A stretch of 64,000 bases of DNA, taken from the NCBI GenBank assembly GCA_911387785.2, contig OU426980.1, forward strand, positions 118,973,174 to 119,037,173. The letters are read 5' to 3'. The DNA is from Aelia acuminata (Eukaryota; Arthropoda; Insecta; Hemiptera; Pentatomidae). The notes beneath the pieces are model-generated. The model saw only the letters and a program-made list of their open reading frames with translations. It was not told where the DNA came from and searched no databases. Made by a program: the position numbers and the translations under genes. Below are positions 22,576-33,109 of this stretch, one piece after another; positions within the stretch are counted from its first letter, which is position 1; each line of letters begins with the position of its first letter.

Positions 22576-22822
22576 TACCATAATAAATATCATTGTAACT
22601 GAAAATCCTGACCATCATTTAACCTATCGTAATTGAAGAACAGTTGACCATCTCTCATCTCTACTGGAAATCTTTTATATTTAATTAATTACATGCATGT
22701 TTACAAAACATAGTATTAAAAGGGCTTGAAATATGATGTAATCAGTTTCTGTTTTTCGGTGTTGAAAATGATTTCTGTTACCTTACTTCTACTTATTTCT
22801 AAAATTTATGACATGTAAAATT

Positions 22823-23518
22823 ATAGATGTTCGGCTGATTGTTTTTGAATCATCGGAATACACCTGAATGTGGATATTGTTCGGCAATTGTCTTTAGGGC
22901 GAATTGTTTAAAATAAAATGTCAACTTTGTTACTTCATTCACAGTAGATAGGATCATTATTTAGGCTCACATTTCAGAGAAAATGTGAGTGTATCGAATC
23001 GTTGAGTCGTTAAACTTTTATTTTAAATGAAATAAAAACAATTTTAGTATCCTGGGACTGATGTTCTTTTTGAATAAATTTTTGATACATAATAATAAAG
23101 AAATCTAGCCAGTGTGGCCGTATATGACTTTAAATATTAACAAATAGAGTATCAAATTAGTAATTAATGGTATCGATACTTGTTAATAAAATAAAAATAA
23201 AAACATAAACAGAGACATTGCATTCCTACAAGCCAAAATAATCTATAACTACAATAGGAAAGAGAAAAATACGAGGAAGAGAGAAGACAAATACTTGGTG
23301 GAGACAACAAAATAAAATACATTAATACAATCTGTATAAATAGATAAGATATTATCTATTAAAGACAATATTAAACAGAATGATACTGATATGACAATAA
23401 GACATAATTATACCAAAATATTATTTGATGTGGCATTACTTAAGATGGCGAGTTTGAAGGCACAGAGCTTGTATAACAACCTTTTTTTAAACCATTTTAT
23501 TAGAAGATAAAAGATTCG
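22823..23518. other. AT-rich DNA, no gene seen
   Basis: Nothing recognisable between the palindrome and the tRNA-like fragment. Confidence 0.4.
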
Positions 23519-23596
23519 ACCAATGCCGGGAATCGAACCCAGGTCCTCCGCATCTACGTTGCGGCGCTCTTCTGGACAATTGTTCAGCCCCCTGGT
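23519..23596 (-). tRNA. Degenerate tRNA-like sequence (GUA in loop)
   Basis: On the minus strand the anticodon arm CCGCA-ACGTAGA-TGCGG and the T arm CTGGG-TTCGATT-CCCGG are well formed, with box B GGTTCGATTCC. The D arm and acceptor stem are broken. The downstream flank (GAATCTTTTATCTTCTAATA) resembles the tail of the 59-63 kb units, so this is probably a third, older member of that family. The loop reads GUA, as in the array copies. Confidence 0.5.
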
Positions 23597-23669
23597 ACTT
23601 CGCTACATTGTGGCGAGACCTGGTGGGAGGGATTGCAGAACTAAAAGAAGGAAAGTCATGATCTTGTGA

Positions 23670-24472
23670 CACACCCGTGAAGCTTTTCAACTCCATTGCT
23701 GCGGCCACTGCACTTTACGCGTCGGAATTATGGTCACAGGGAGAGGGTGGAAGGCCTCCGTCTCAAGTATATAAAAAGTATTTACCATCTCCCAATTAAT
23801 ACTCCAAACCACTTTCTTAGGCTCGAGTTCAGTGGGCAAGACATGAGGATAGCTATCTTGAAGTGGACTTTAAACTGGTGGATTAATATCCAGTCTATGG
23901 ATGCCGATGCCCTTGAGAGAAAGGGCTACGAGATGATTATCAAGAAAACTAACTTCCACCCAGAGACCCTGAACGATGCCTGGTTTTTGCCGCTCCACGA
24001 TATCCTGAGCACACTGGGAATGACGGAAGTGTTTCGGGAGTCCACTGTCACCTGGCTACTTAAGAATAAAAATGAGATAATTGAGAGCTGGAAGAATCAC
24101 CTTCTCTTGGTATATATCGAAAGAGCCTTGAACTCTCAGTACAACCCTCTATTCCGGCGGCTGAGTTCCCTTGGTGTTGGTGAGGAGTACCTCCGCTTCG
24201 ATTTGGATATAGAAAAGAAGAGAGCCCTTATCTAGCTTAGACTGACGTCCTCCAGTGAGATTCGGCTATACTTGAACGGCACAACTTACAAGCTGGATAC
24301 CCAGGTCATCTGTAGTGTGTGTAACCTGGAAAGACCGGACACGTTGACTCACCTTATCTTCGAGTGCCCTGTCTACCAGTTTCTAAGAACCCAATACCTC
24401 CAAGGCCTTCTGATAATGAAGAACAGCTTATTTGCCTACTTAACCCGCAAGAAGGACATTTATTATTGAATA
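23670..24472 (+). pseudogene. Non-LTR retrotransposon, C-terminal part with zinc knuckle
   Basis: An upstream frame gives AATALYASELWS, the usual segment after the reverse transcriptase. A frameshift near 23735 leads into RVEGLRLKYIKSIYHLPINT and PNHFLRLEFSG. The frame meets an in-frame TAG at 24233-24235 and continues through CSVCNLERPDTLTHLIFECP, a C-x2-C-x8-H-x4-C zinc knuckle, to TGA near 24468. The catalytic domain and endonuclease are missing. The closest style is the CR1/Jockey-like group, though the clade is not certain. Confidence 0.75.
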
Positions 24473-25038
24473 TTTTTTATTATCTAACTGGGGCTTTGAG
24501 GATTGTTATTTATTTTAGCTACAATGTAATTTTTATTTTACCAGACCCCTATAATTGTTATTCTTACAAATACAGTAATTTTGATGATGAAAAATGTCCA
24601 ATTATTTCAATCACATTTATATATCTATCCCAATTCCCTCCGTCATCTTGCAAATCTATTAGCGCACTCTATAGTTGATTGCAACTGCGAATCGAAAACA
24701 TAAGAAATAAATAAATTAATGGTCTTTTTAAAATGTCAAATTATATATAAGACTTAACCATCAGTAAAGTCTATCTTAATTCCCTCCGCCATTTTGTAAA
24801 TCAACTAGCGCAGTATGTAGTTGATTGCGACTCAATCAAAAACATTAAATTAAACTAAACGAAAATATCAAAAAAGATGTTTCAGGATATTGTGGATAGA
24901 GCTTGTTTTTTGTTAATTGATAATTAAGACTACGCGCATCATAGGCAGTTTTATGATAGCATACAGACTATTTTTTTTTGTTTTGGACACCTAACTATTA
25001 ATACCGATTTTCTAGTATTTGGTCATATTTACTATTAT
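24473..25038. other. AT-rich DNA, possibly the retrotransposon 3' UTR
   Basis: A diverged inner duplication is visible. CAATTCCCTCCGTCATCTTG (about 24631) and TTAATTCCCTCCGCCATTTT (about 24776) are each followed by TAGTTGATTGC. No gene is seen. Confidence 0.4.
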
Positions 25039-26540
25039 CCTTCTTCCGGGCGCGCGGGCGGTAGATTACCGTCACATTTAAAAAATCTCGTGCAGGTTTT
25101 ATCAGGCAAGTCACAGGTTGCCGGGAGGGGCGTGTATTCTCTAATTGAATCTTATCACTCACCGCAGAGACAAAAATCAAGATGTTCTGAGAAGTGTCCT
25201 TTATCTTTTAGTGTTTTAACTCCGAAAGTGCCGGGGGTCGGTAGATTACCGTCGCGCTCCCATTTACGTATCGTTTTTTATCTCTAAACATCGGAGCGAA
25301 ATGTAAGTATTAAAAATACATAATTTTAATGTAAATATCTTTATTTGATACGATAAATGCTTTTTTATAATTTTATTGACCACATTCTTACCATGATCAT
25401 AGGAGACATTATTGGAGATTTAATTTTGAGAATATTTCTATTCTCTCTTCGAAAATTTGACCAAGTTTCTATTAGGCTTATTTCCTTTCGAATTTTTATT
25501 TTTTTTGTTCCTAATGTTTGTGATGCTAAGGGCCGTATTTATGAACGTTCCTAAGGAAGCAGTTAAGGTAATCTTAACTGGTTCCTGTGTTAAGAAAACC
25601 TTTAAGCTTAAGTGTTCCTTTAGATAATTCTCATTTTATGAACCTTCCTTAACAATTCCTTTCCTTAACTAAGTATGCATTTATTAAGGTGCAAATTTAA
25701 GGCCACCTTAACTAAACAACCAATCAGAGAAGATTGATAAGAGTACTCGGCCGCTAGGTGTAACCTCCCTAAACTGACATCAGTGTTAACTTCACTCTTC
25801 TTTACTGTGTTGTTTAGAGTGTTTTAAGTAGTTAATGTGGCAATTACAGCTCTAGAACTATAAGAAAATGATAATTGGAGTAGAAATCACTCAAAATTGA
25901 ATAGTGTGCAAACATTGTTAGTGTAAAAGAACAAACAAATGTATACAATGTTTCATCTAATCGATTTCAAAACAACTTAATGGATGCTTCAGGATAACAA
26001 TCAAAAATATCTCTATTATAAGATGAAGATGCAAATGAGAGAGAAAAAGTGTGATAAAACAATGTTAGGTAATGTTAGTCTCAAACTTTATTTCTCTTGA
26101 AGTTAGCTTGGGGGATGAGAGACTGCAATATTCTTCTAATTAAGATGTTTGTGATATACTATTGTATATTTATTATATATTTCTTAATATTCTTCAAAAT
26201 ATTCTTGGATGGTTTAGTTCCAACCTTCATGAGAAGGAGTTGTAAATGTTAGATGTGTAAATTAGTAACCAACTTATTTTAAAAAAGATGTGTGTTGGAA
26301 ATGTGAAATATTAAAGCTTCAGTTTCCTTTATAAGTAAGCTGAAATTTATTTTCAACAACTTCATATTCTTATATTTCTCATATTCTTATATTCTTATAT
26401 ATTATATCAATATCTTATATTATTAGAGGTTGAATAATAAGAGGAACCAACGAGGTAAATACCTAGTTTAGAGTTCATACGTTTATTTGGTTCACTAAAA
26501 ATGCATCCCCAATAGTATATCGTAAGAGAAATAAAGAAAT

Positions 26541-29500
26541 ATGAGGTCAAATGTTTCCAAAAAAGTTATTACCGGCCAAAAGGTATGGGTTCTGAGATCT
26601 AGGGGCTCTATTCAGGAAGCAGTTGTAACCTCTGTGATGTCTGTAGCGGCCACAGGAGGCGGGGATAAGGAATTAGTCCAGGTAGAGTGGCTAGGCGAAG
26701 AAGGTAAGGTATTGGGTAAAACAGTATCAATCGATGATGTAATTCTAAAGATACCCAAGATTCAAAATCCGTCAAGAATTACAAATGACCAATTAAACGA
26801 TCAGGAACCGGGCTGTTCCTCTAGAACTACCGATAAAACATGTCCCATATGTAGTCTAAGTTACAAGGGTGATAGGGGCCTCGGAACCCACATTGCTAAG
26901 AAACACCCTCTAGAGGCTAATGACAATAAGCTAAGAAGATTAGTTAACATTGAGGGTACGAGTAACGAGAATGGAAAAGACGAGAGTGATGGGGTAAAGA
27001 ATGAAGTAAGTAGATGGTCGGCTACCTTTAAAGTTTTTCTACAAAGAAATGAGTTTGATAAAGCGGACTTTGACAGAGAAGTGGGCAACTTCCTTAGCTT
27101 CTTAAAGGGCATCAATGCTGAATTGCCCGGACCACAACACCCTGCCGTCAAATTCTTCAAAATGAGGGGAAAAAACAAAACCGCTATAGCCGACAAGGGC
27201 GTGGGAAAAGTTTCAAATCCACAGAGAGCGAACAAGGCGGACAGGAACTGCAGGCAACAGCAATATCAGTATGAAGTGGCTCAGTACAATTATTATAACA
27301 GGCGGAAGAAAGTTGTTCAAAATATAATGAACGCCGATGCTCCTAAACAGTGCCCGTTAAAAATAGCTGAAATCGAAAATCACTATAGAAATCTTTTCGA
27401 AAGGAAAAATTCCTACAAACGTACCGATTATGAAAAATGTGCCCCGAACCCAAATTTAATATCCATCGGCATCCAATCGTTTAAAAAAGCGATTAAATCG
27501 ACATCACTAGATACATCTCCGGGTCCAGATGGAGTTCTGATCCGTACAATAAAATACTTTGACGTATCTCATGTCATTAAGACTATTGCGGAGATCATGC
27601 TGAAGAATGCGTATGTTCCAGAACCTTTACGTCAAGGGCGCACAATCTTGGTCTACAAGGGGAAAGGAGATATCAAAAACATGTCGTCTTGGAGACCTAT
27701 AACGATCTACTCTGTTGTGCGCAGGATCATAGAAAAGGTTCTAGATCACGAATTATGGAAGCAAATCACTTTCAGTAAATACCAAAGGGGCTTCATCAAA
27801 GGCCTACCGGGGACCCACGTCAATGCAAGAATCATCGAAGCCATCATTAAACATGCCAAGCAAAAGAAGAATGACTGCGCAGTAGTGTTTCTCGACGTCG
27901 TGGGAGCATTTGATAACGTAGGGCACGATCATATTGTTAGCTCACTTGAAGCTAGAGGGGTGTCAGCAGAACTAAAAAACGTTATCGCAGCTCTCCTAAG
28001 CTCCAACCAAATTAGGATTAGTACGGGAGCCCTCTCAACAAGCCAGATTAAAGTGCTTCGTGGAGTACCACAAGGAGGGCCCTTATCGCCTTCACTATTT
28101 AATCTGGCTATTGATCATGTATACCGCGATCTTTGTGATCAAGAGTTCTCAAATGCAAATGGATATAAATTAACCAGTGACCAAGAATCCATGGTCCTCA
28201 CGGGCTTCGCGGATGATCAGGCTGTCACGGCGCGCGATAAGAGTACTGCTGAAAGAGTTATCAACAGTGTACAAAGGCTGCTCGCAGAGATAGGTCTATC
28301 TATAAACCCAAAGAAAAGCGTAGGTCTGATAATAAGTAAAGGAGAGCTGACGCAGAGTACTCTCTCTCTTGATAATGGAGATACCATTGAAACGATTAAA
28401 GCAGGCGATTCTATAAAATATTTAGGTTGCAAATTCTCAGGCGAATTAGTTTTTAACGAAGAGGCTATAAGTAAGCTCAATAATAACCTAAACAAATTGG
28501 TGAGCTCTAGTCTGCTCAAACCAGAGCAAAAGATTAACGTGGCAAATCAATATTTATTCCCTATGCTAACATACCCTCTCCAAACTGCGCCTCTCTCAAA
28601 AATACCTCAAGCGATATTAGATGGTATTGATGTAAACATCCGCAGGAGTGTGAAAGCCATCATCGGGCTCCCAGCTAACACCTGTTCAGGGATGCTTTAC
28701 GCCCCGAGGAGATATCGGGGACTAGGCTTGATCCGCTGCCAATGGGAGGCTCCTCTGCAGCATTGGTCCATTGCCCAGCGACTGTTAAATATACCGGACG
28801 CCCTGTTTCAGTCCACTTTCGATTATAGAGCGGAAATCGCTGAATGTGCGGAAATACTTGGAGTGGATCAGGGCAACCGAAGCGTGAGAGCTCTACGGCA
28901 GTCGCTGAGAGAACGTTCTTTTGACGAATGGGCCAAGTGTAAATGGCAAGGCGTTGGAATTACGCATTTTAGGGACACACCAAAGGCAAATAAATTTATT
29001 TGTCAAAAACAAGTACTCTCAGGGTCAGAATGGTCCAATGCCCTAAAACTTAATATTAACTATGCACCTTTGCGTGGGGTCCCTGGAGTCAGCGGAGAGT
29101 CTAGAGAAGTTGGGTCCCTCTGCCGCAAATGCGGCAGAGAGTCTGAAACACCGGCCCATGTGCTGGGAAAATGCCCCAATAACTCCCTCCTCATAACCCG
29201 CCGACACCATAGGGTCAAAGAAGAACTAATAAGGTTCCTTAAAAGAAGGGAATACACGTGCTTCGACGAGGTCCATTGCATTGACTCCGATGGATCAGTA
29301 AGGTATGCTGATATTGTAGCCTTCCCCAGGACAGGAAGTACAGCACTGATCCTTGATCCGACGGTAAGATATGAGGGCAATGACCTCGATCAGGCAGGTG
29401 CAGTTGAAAGGGAAAAAAAACAGATCTATGAAAAGTGTATCCCTTTCTTAAAAGAAAAATTCCGTGGAACCTTCGGAGAGAGAGATTTCACCGTGAGAGG

Positions 29501-29651
29501 CCTCTGGTTCGGGTCTCGCGTATCAATTCCGAGATCTACATATTGCTTCCTAGAAGAAATAGGGGTCGCAATAGGTGATATAGGGATCTTGGCCGAGAGC
29601 ATAATTCTTGACTCCTTGGGCATTATCCACCATCACCTGTATAGCAACTAA
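26541..29651 (+). CDS. R2-like non-LTR retrotransposon polyprotein (finger, RT, knuckle, RLE endonuclease)
   Basis: An intact 1036-codon frame; TAA at 26532-26534 lies in frame just upstream of the ATG. In order:
- residues 10-73: a compact domain (GQKVWVLRSRGSIQEAVVTS, then VQVEWLGEEGKVLGKTVSID) resembling the N-terminal domain of kinesin-13;
- C2H2 finger C101, C104, H117, H122;
- reverse transcriptase with motif A VFLDVVGAFDNV (D452), motif B GVPQGGPLSP (508-517) and motif C FADD (556-559);
- thumb;
- CCHC knuckle C861, C864, H873, C878;
- restriction-like endonuclease with D924 (YADIV) and D939 (LDPTV).
All catalytic residues are present. A single finger and an RLE domain fit the R2 and related clades. 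It would copy its RNA at a nicked target. It is not in rDNA here, so its target site differs or is lost. Confidence 0.9.
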   Translation: MRSNVSKKVITGQKVWVLRSRGSIQEAVVTSVMSVAATGGGDKELVQVEWLGEEGKVLGKTVSIDDVILKIPKIQNPSRITNDQLNDQEPGCSSRTTDKTCPICSLSYKGDRGLGTHIAKKHPLEANDNKLRRLVNIEGTSNENGKDESDGVKNEVSRWSATFKVFLQRNEFDKADFDREVGNFLSFLKGINAELPGPQHPAVKFFKMRGKNKTAIADKGVGKVSNPQRANKADRNCRQQQYQYEVAQYNYYNRRKKVVQNIMNADAPKQCPLKIAEIENHYRNLFERKNSYKRTDYEKCAPNPNLISIGIQSFKKAIKSTSLDTSPGPDGVLIRTIKYFDVSHVIKTIAEIMLKNAYVPEPLRQGRTILVYKGKGDIKNMSSWRPITIYSVVRRIIEKVLDHELWKQITFSKYQRGFIKGLPGTHVNARIIEAIIKHAKQKKNDCAVVFLDVVGAFDNVGHDHIVSSLEARGVSAELKNVIAALLSSNQIRISTGALSTSQIKVLRGVPQGGPLSPSLFNLAIDHVYRDLCDQEFSNANGYKLTSDQESMVLTGFADDQAVTARDKSTAERVINSVQRLLAEIGLSINPKKSVGLIISKGELTQSTLSLDNGDTIETIKAGDSIKYLGCKFSGELVFNEEAISKLNNNLNKLVSSSLLKPEQKINVANQYLFPMLTYPLQTAPLSKIPQAILDGIDVNIRRSVKAIIGLPANTCSGMLYAPRRYRGLGLIRCQWEAPLQHWSIAQRLLNIPDALFQSTFDYRAEIAECAEILGVDQGNRSVRALRQSLRERSFDEWAKCKWQGVGITHFRDTPKANKFICQKQVLSGSEWSNALKLNINYAPLRGVPGVSGESREVGSLCRKCGRESETPAHVLGKCPNNSLLITRRHHRVKEELIRFLKRREYTCFDEVHCIDSDGSVRYADIVAFPRTGSTALILDPTVRYEGNDLDQAGAVEREKKQIYEKCIPFLKEKFRGTFGERDFTVRGLWFGSRVSIPRSTYCFLEEIGVAIGDIGILAESIILDSLGIIHHHLYSN

Positions 29652-29940
29652 CTTTCGAAATGGAATTTATATTATAATTATTTGTTTCTGAAAAAGATTT
29701 AAAAATTGTAATCCAACCCCTGATGACAATATTGATAAGTTAAAAAAAGAAAGGAAAAGAAAAGAAGACCAAAAATGGAACGAAAAAATAGGAAATTTAA
29801 TGTCCAAACGGATTGATTAGTATGCTGTGTGTCTAGCAATCCTATGAAGTAGGGCAGCACTACTTATCAATAAAGTATTTCTCTCTCTATTAATAAAAAC
29901 TGATTGTTTACTTTAGAATGTTTTATTTCTATTATTAAAT
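29652..29940 (+). mobile_element. Probable 3' UTR of the R2-like element
   Basis: An A-rich region follows the stop. It contains CCCCTGATGACAATATTGAT near 29716 and an AATAAA at 29869-29874. The junction between retrotransposon and Harbinger-like right end lies somewhere after 29875 and is not sharply visible. Confidence 0.45.
29869..29874 (+). promoter_or_regulatory. Candidate polyadenylation signal
   Basis: AATAAA about 220 nt downstream of the R2-like stop codon, on the same strand. It could end the element transcript or a read-through host transcript. Confidence 0.4.
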
Positions 29941-30577
29941 AGTTAAGGAGAAGCTAAAGGTAAATAATCACCTACCTTAGCACTAAGGAAGGAAAACAGA
30001 TCAAATTTATAGGAACACCTTAGGATATAAGGCGTCCTTAAGGTAAGAAAGCGTAAAGGAACGTTTATAAAATGAAAATTGTGTTAAGGTTAGCTAAAGG
30101 TGTGCATTTTAAGGAAGCCTTTAGTAACGCGTTCCTTAGGATCGTTCATAAATACGGCCCTAAATGTTCTCTTCCTTAAAATATGTCTAATTAATCATTT
30201 CTTTCTAAGTTAATTCTTATGATGAAGTTTAAATGTGTTGTGATAGTAAGTTAAATTTTTATTTATTTAAATTTTTTGTTGCTTACTTTTGTTCTTCAAT
30301 GTCATAAATATACAGTTTTATTGCAAATAATATTTGAATTTTGCATGTTTCATTAATATTTATAAGACATGTAAAAAACGGAGTTTGAATTTTATTCAAG
30401 CCTTTTCTTCTTTCAATTACATTACTTTATAGGTCAATGTATTTTAAAAAAATGAAAATGCAGAAATATGAATATTTTTGGCAAAGATTTGAGGCAAAAA
30501 GGCGTAAAACTGGTGATGCGGTAAATTACCGCCACGCGGCTGCTTACGTTATGTTAAAAGGCGCGCCCGGAAGAAGG

Positions 30578-31734
30578 TTAAGAAAAACTAGTCACTCCAA
30601 CTTTTTTTGTTTTAATATTAGGTATGACAGTCTAATAAAATTCGATGAAGTATCAGCCTCCATTAAGAAATGAAAAATGAAAAAAAAACACCTCCTTTTC
30701 CTTCAATAAGAAAATAGAATAAAGCAATAAGATATGGAAAAAATATATCGTTCACAATAGATATAATATGTCACAATACTCTGGGGTTTATGTAGCGTAC
30801 GAGCCAGGAGGGTTGAGTGTGTCTTCTGAATGCTGATCAGATCAGAGCCCTCAATTGTGAGCTTCGCCAGGAACCAGTAATACATATATAATTCCCAACA
30901 TCTCCAATGTGTCCATTACATGTAGTAGTTACTTAGTTCAACTTAGAGTCATGTACTTATTTAAGCATAATTGTTAAAGATAAAAAAAAACGTTGTTCAA
31001 TCGTGATGCGACAATTCGATAAAGAAGGAAATCATAGATTTTTCAGATCGATGAAATTCGAAACTTCACAAACACAAACACAAACACAAACAATAATGAT
31101 AAAAAGTAGCAAAAAATAAATAAATAAAACATGTAACTTGCAGAATTCAAAGTACCCTTACTTCTAATCCGATAACTTCTACGTCAGTTTTCAGTTCGTT
31201 TTCGATCGCTGACGTATAAATGAGAAGGCGATTTTCGGTTCTGTTGTGCCCCCGACAAGATTAAAAAGATTAAGGACTTTTTTTTTTTAATTTACTATAC
31301 CTAATATTTTTATAGATATAACTCCATTATTTTAGATCCGCTGTTGTTTTAAGATAAATATATACATTTTTTTTTTCCAAAGTGGATGGCATTGATTTTA
31401 CCCTTACAGCCAGGTCTCTCATATTTTTATGTAATAATATATGAAAATAACCATTTTACCTAATCATAGTATACAATAATGCGAGTGCATACGTCCTTTA
31501 ATATTTTATTTTTCAATAAATGCTATTTATCTATTTACTGCTAAAATTTATTATACTGTATTGAGATCTTATCTGTTGTTCTACTCAGTTTATCTATTAC
31601 ACATATTTATTTATGGATTTTAAATATTTATGATCGGAAAGAATTTTATATTGAATGTTCAGTTAACTTTAATAAGCTATCATACTTAATATCATCTTTC
31701 ATAGCTCTTTGAACAATACATCTCTTTGTTTTGA
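30578..31734. other. AT-rich DNA, no gene seen
   Basis: A less AT-rich patch at 31165-31255 has inverted ACGTCAG/CTGACGT motifs followed by TATAAAT. It could be promoter-like, but I see no transcript unit. Confidence 0.35.
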
Positions 31735-31850
31735 CTACCACGGGCATACCATTATAATATGTTCAATAGTCTCTTTGTCTCCACATTTCTAGCAATGAGT
31801 ATTTTCTGATAAGCCTATTTTTCGTAAATAAGTATTGTATTATATAAACA
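31735..31850 (-). pseudogene. Non-LTR retrotransposon C-terminal zinc-knuckle fossil
   Basis: On the minus strand the frame reads YLRKIGLSENTHC, then a stop, then KCGDKETIEHIIMVCPW. This is the C-x2-C-x8-H-x4-C knuckle found at the end of many ORF2 proteins. It closely resembles in style the knuckle of the remnant at 53.3-54.1 kb (YLHRIGISNSAQCENC), so the two may belong to one family. It is too short to place in a clade. Confidence 0.65.
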
Positions 31851-32974
31851 TCGGCATTTAAATAAACAGGTGAAAAAATATCTGGAAACCAAACGAAAAA
31901 AAATAGCTTTAATTAGAGCGCCTCCCAGACTCCATGTTCCAGGCTAATTGAAATCTGCAAAAAAAATAAATCGCTGTGATTTTTTTCAGTAGGTATAGTT
32001 TTAAAGAATCCTTTAAAAAGATTTTTATAATTGTGACGATTAGAAAATTTGCGCACTGCTGAAACCAAGTTTTTTTATACTTTTTAAAAATTATGGCATA
32101 TTAACACCATTCTTCAAACCTGTTTACACGTTAAATTTTTGGAACGAAGTTTGAAACGAAACGTTGGTTCGCTATTTGACCGTCTGTGGCGATTAATTGG
32201 ACGAAATATATCAATCTTGGGACGAAAATGTTGTTAACCTCACTTATTAAACCCCTTAATAAGAATAATGATCATCACTAGTTGACAATCATCCCCATAT
32301 TGATCGAAAAAATAATCCATGTAAACTGGACTATTTGTTCGTCCATTCGTCCAGGGGCGAATACACCCTGAAAGTTCCTGAGAAACTTTTTGGAGATTTT
32401 AGTTAGCATGGAACATGGAGTCAGGGATGCGCAGAACTTAAAGTATATTAAATTTTTTCGTTTTGTTTTCCTAATATTTGTTTTGATCAGATTATGTATA
32501 TGTTTTATATTACGCCCCCTCCTAGTTTTCAATAGTGTAAAGCTTATTATCGCTGGGATTTTGTCCGAGAATGAAGATATTTACATGTGATCATAATCAA
32601 TTGAACGCCTGCAAGTTAATGTCAAATTCAAAGCAGATATCGAAGTCCAAGTAATATTAAATTATTACCTCTGGATATATGGGGACCGGCCTCACGGGAG
32701 ATGTGGACCCCTCCCAGATAACCGCTATAACTCTATCCGGATGACGCGGGATATTGGAAGAATTATTTATTACGTTATGATTAAAATATCTTTCGGATGA
32801 CCAGTGTGCGAAGAACTTTTGAATATTTAATTATCAAGAATATCGGGACTGTTAACGAATACCTTTTCATCTCGTTGTAACTTTACAAGTGTAAATTTAA
32901 TAACAAATAGGGGAGTATTATACCGAATTAGTAGCAGCCCGGATGACTTTAGTATGAATAATTTTGTAATAGCC
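31851..32974. other. AT-rich DNA, no gene seen
   Basis: A GC-richer patch at 32680-32760 has no recognisable content. Confidence 0.4.
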
Positions 32975-33109
32975 AGACACAGACACACAGACACAGACAC
33001 ACAGACACACACACAGACACACAGACACAGACACACAGACACAGACACACAGACACAGACACACAGACACAGACATAGACACACAGACACACAGACACAC
33101 AGACACACA

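Larger units (their letters stand above)
20314..22822. repeat. 2.5 kb near-perfect palindrome (inverted duplication) centred near 21567
   Basis: The left arm (20314-21555) and right arm (21579-22822) are reverse complements with only scattered differences, separated by a 23-bp spacer (21556-21578). Matching landmarks include the TGGAAATCTTTT arm end (20469 and 22665), the ribozyme-like motif, the 3' hairpin and the GIY-YIG frames. The arms differ at several sites: for example TYR versus CYS and ILE versus VAL codons in the endonuclease, and one base in the downstream GGTACCTATG segment. So the copies have existed separately for some time. Confidence 0.9.
25527..30163. mobile_element. Harbinger-like TIR unit carrying an R2-like retrotransposon frame
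   Basis: The terminal inverted repeats start GGGCCGTATTTATGAACG at 25530 and end with the reverse complement at 30160. They match for about 28 bp with one mismatch (then TCCTAAGGAA). TAA at 25527-25529 and 30161-30163 is a 3-bp target-site duplication, typical of PIF/Harbinger. Both subterminal regions (about 25550-25740 and 29940-30130) are packed with CTTAAG/CCTTAA-type motifs. Between them lies the 1036-codon R2-like frame in plus orientation, and no Harbinger transposase is recognisable. Either a retrotransposon inserted into a non-autonomous Harbinger element, or the frame has become a passenger of it. Confidence 0.8.
25039..30577. repeat. Outer 17-bp inverted pair around the Harbinger-like unit
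   Basis: CCTTCTTCCGGGCGCGC at 25039-25055 is the exact reverse complement of 30561-30577. Just inside each is a near-palindrome: GCGGTAGATTACCG at 25058-25071 (with a second copy at 25239-25251) and GCGGTAAATTACCGC at 30518-30532. These are GC-rich islands in AT-rich DNA. They suggest the ends of an older element into which the Harbinger-like unit inserted. No clear target-site duplication is seen outside. Confidence 0.55.

Noticed and set aside
20314..22822. Pure assembly or chimeric-read artefact
   Set aside because: The two arms differ at several scattered positions, which a fold-back of one molecule would not give; an artefact cannot be fully excluded without reads.
26861..27235. Minus-strand frames inside the R2-like gene (also 28217-28519, 29060-29380, 29426-29623)
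   Set aside because: They are antisense shadows of the 1036-codon frame.
26541..29651. Site-specific R2 insertion in 28S rDNA
   Set aside because: No rRNA sequence flanks the frame; the neighbours are Harbinger-like ends and AT-rich DNA.
31165..31265. Exon-like minus-strand frame ending at a GTAAGG donor-like site, or a CRE/TATA promoter on the plus strand
   Set aside because: No acceptor site opens the frame and no transcript unit lies downstream of the TATA-like motif; both readings are speculative.
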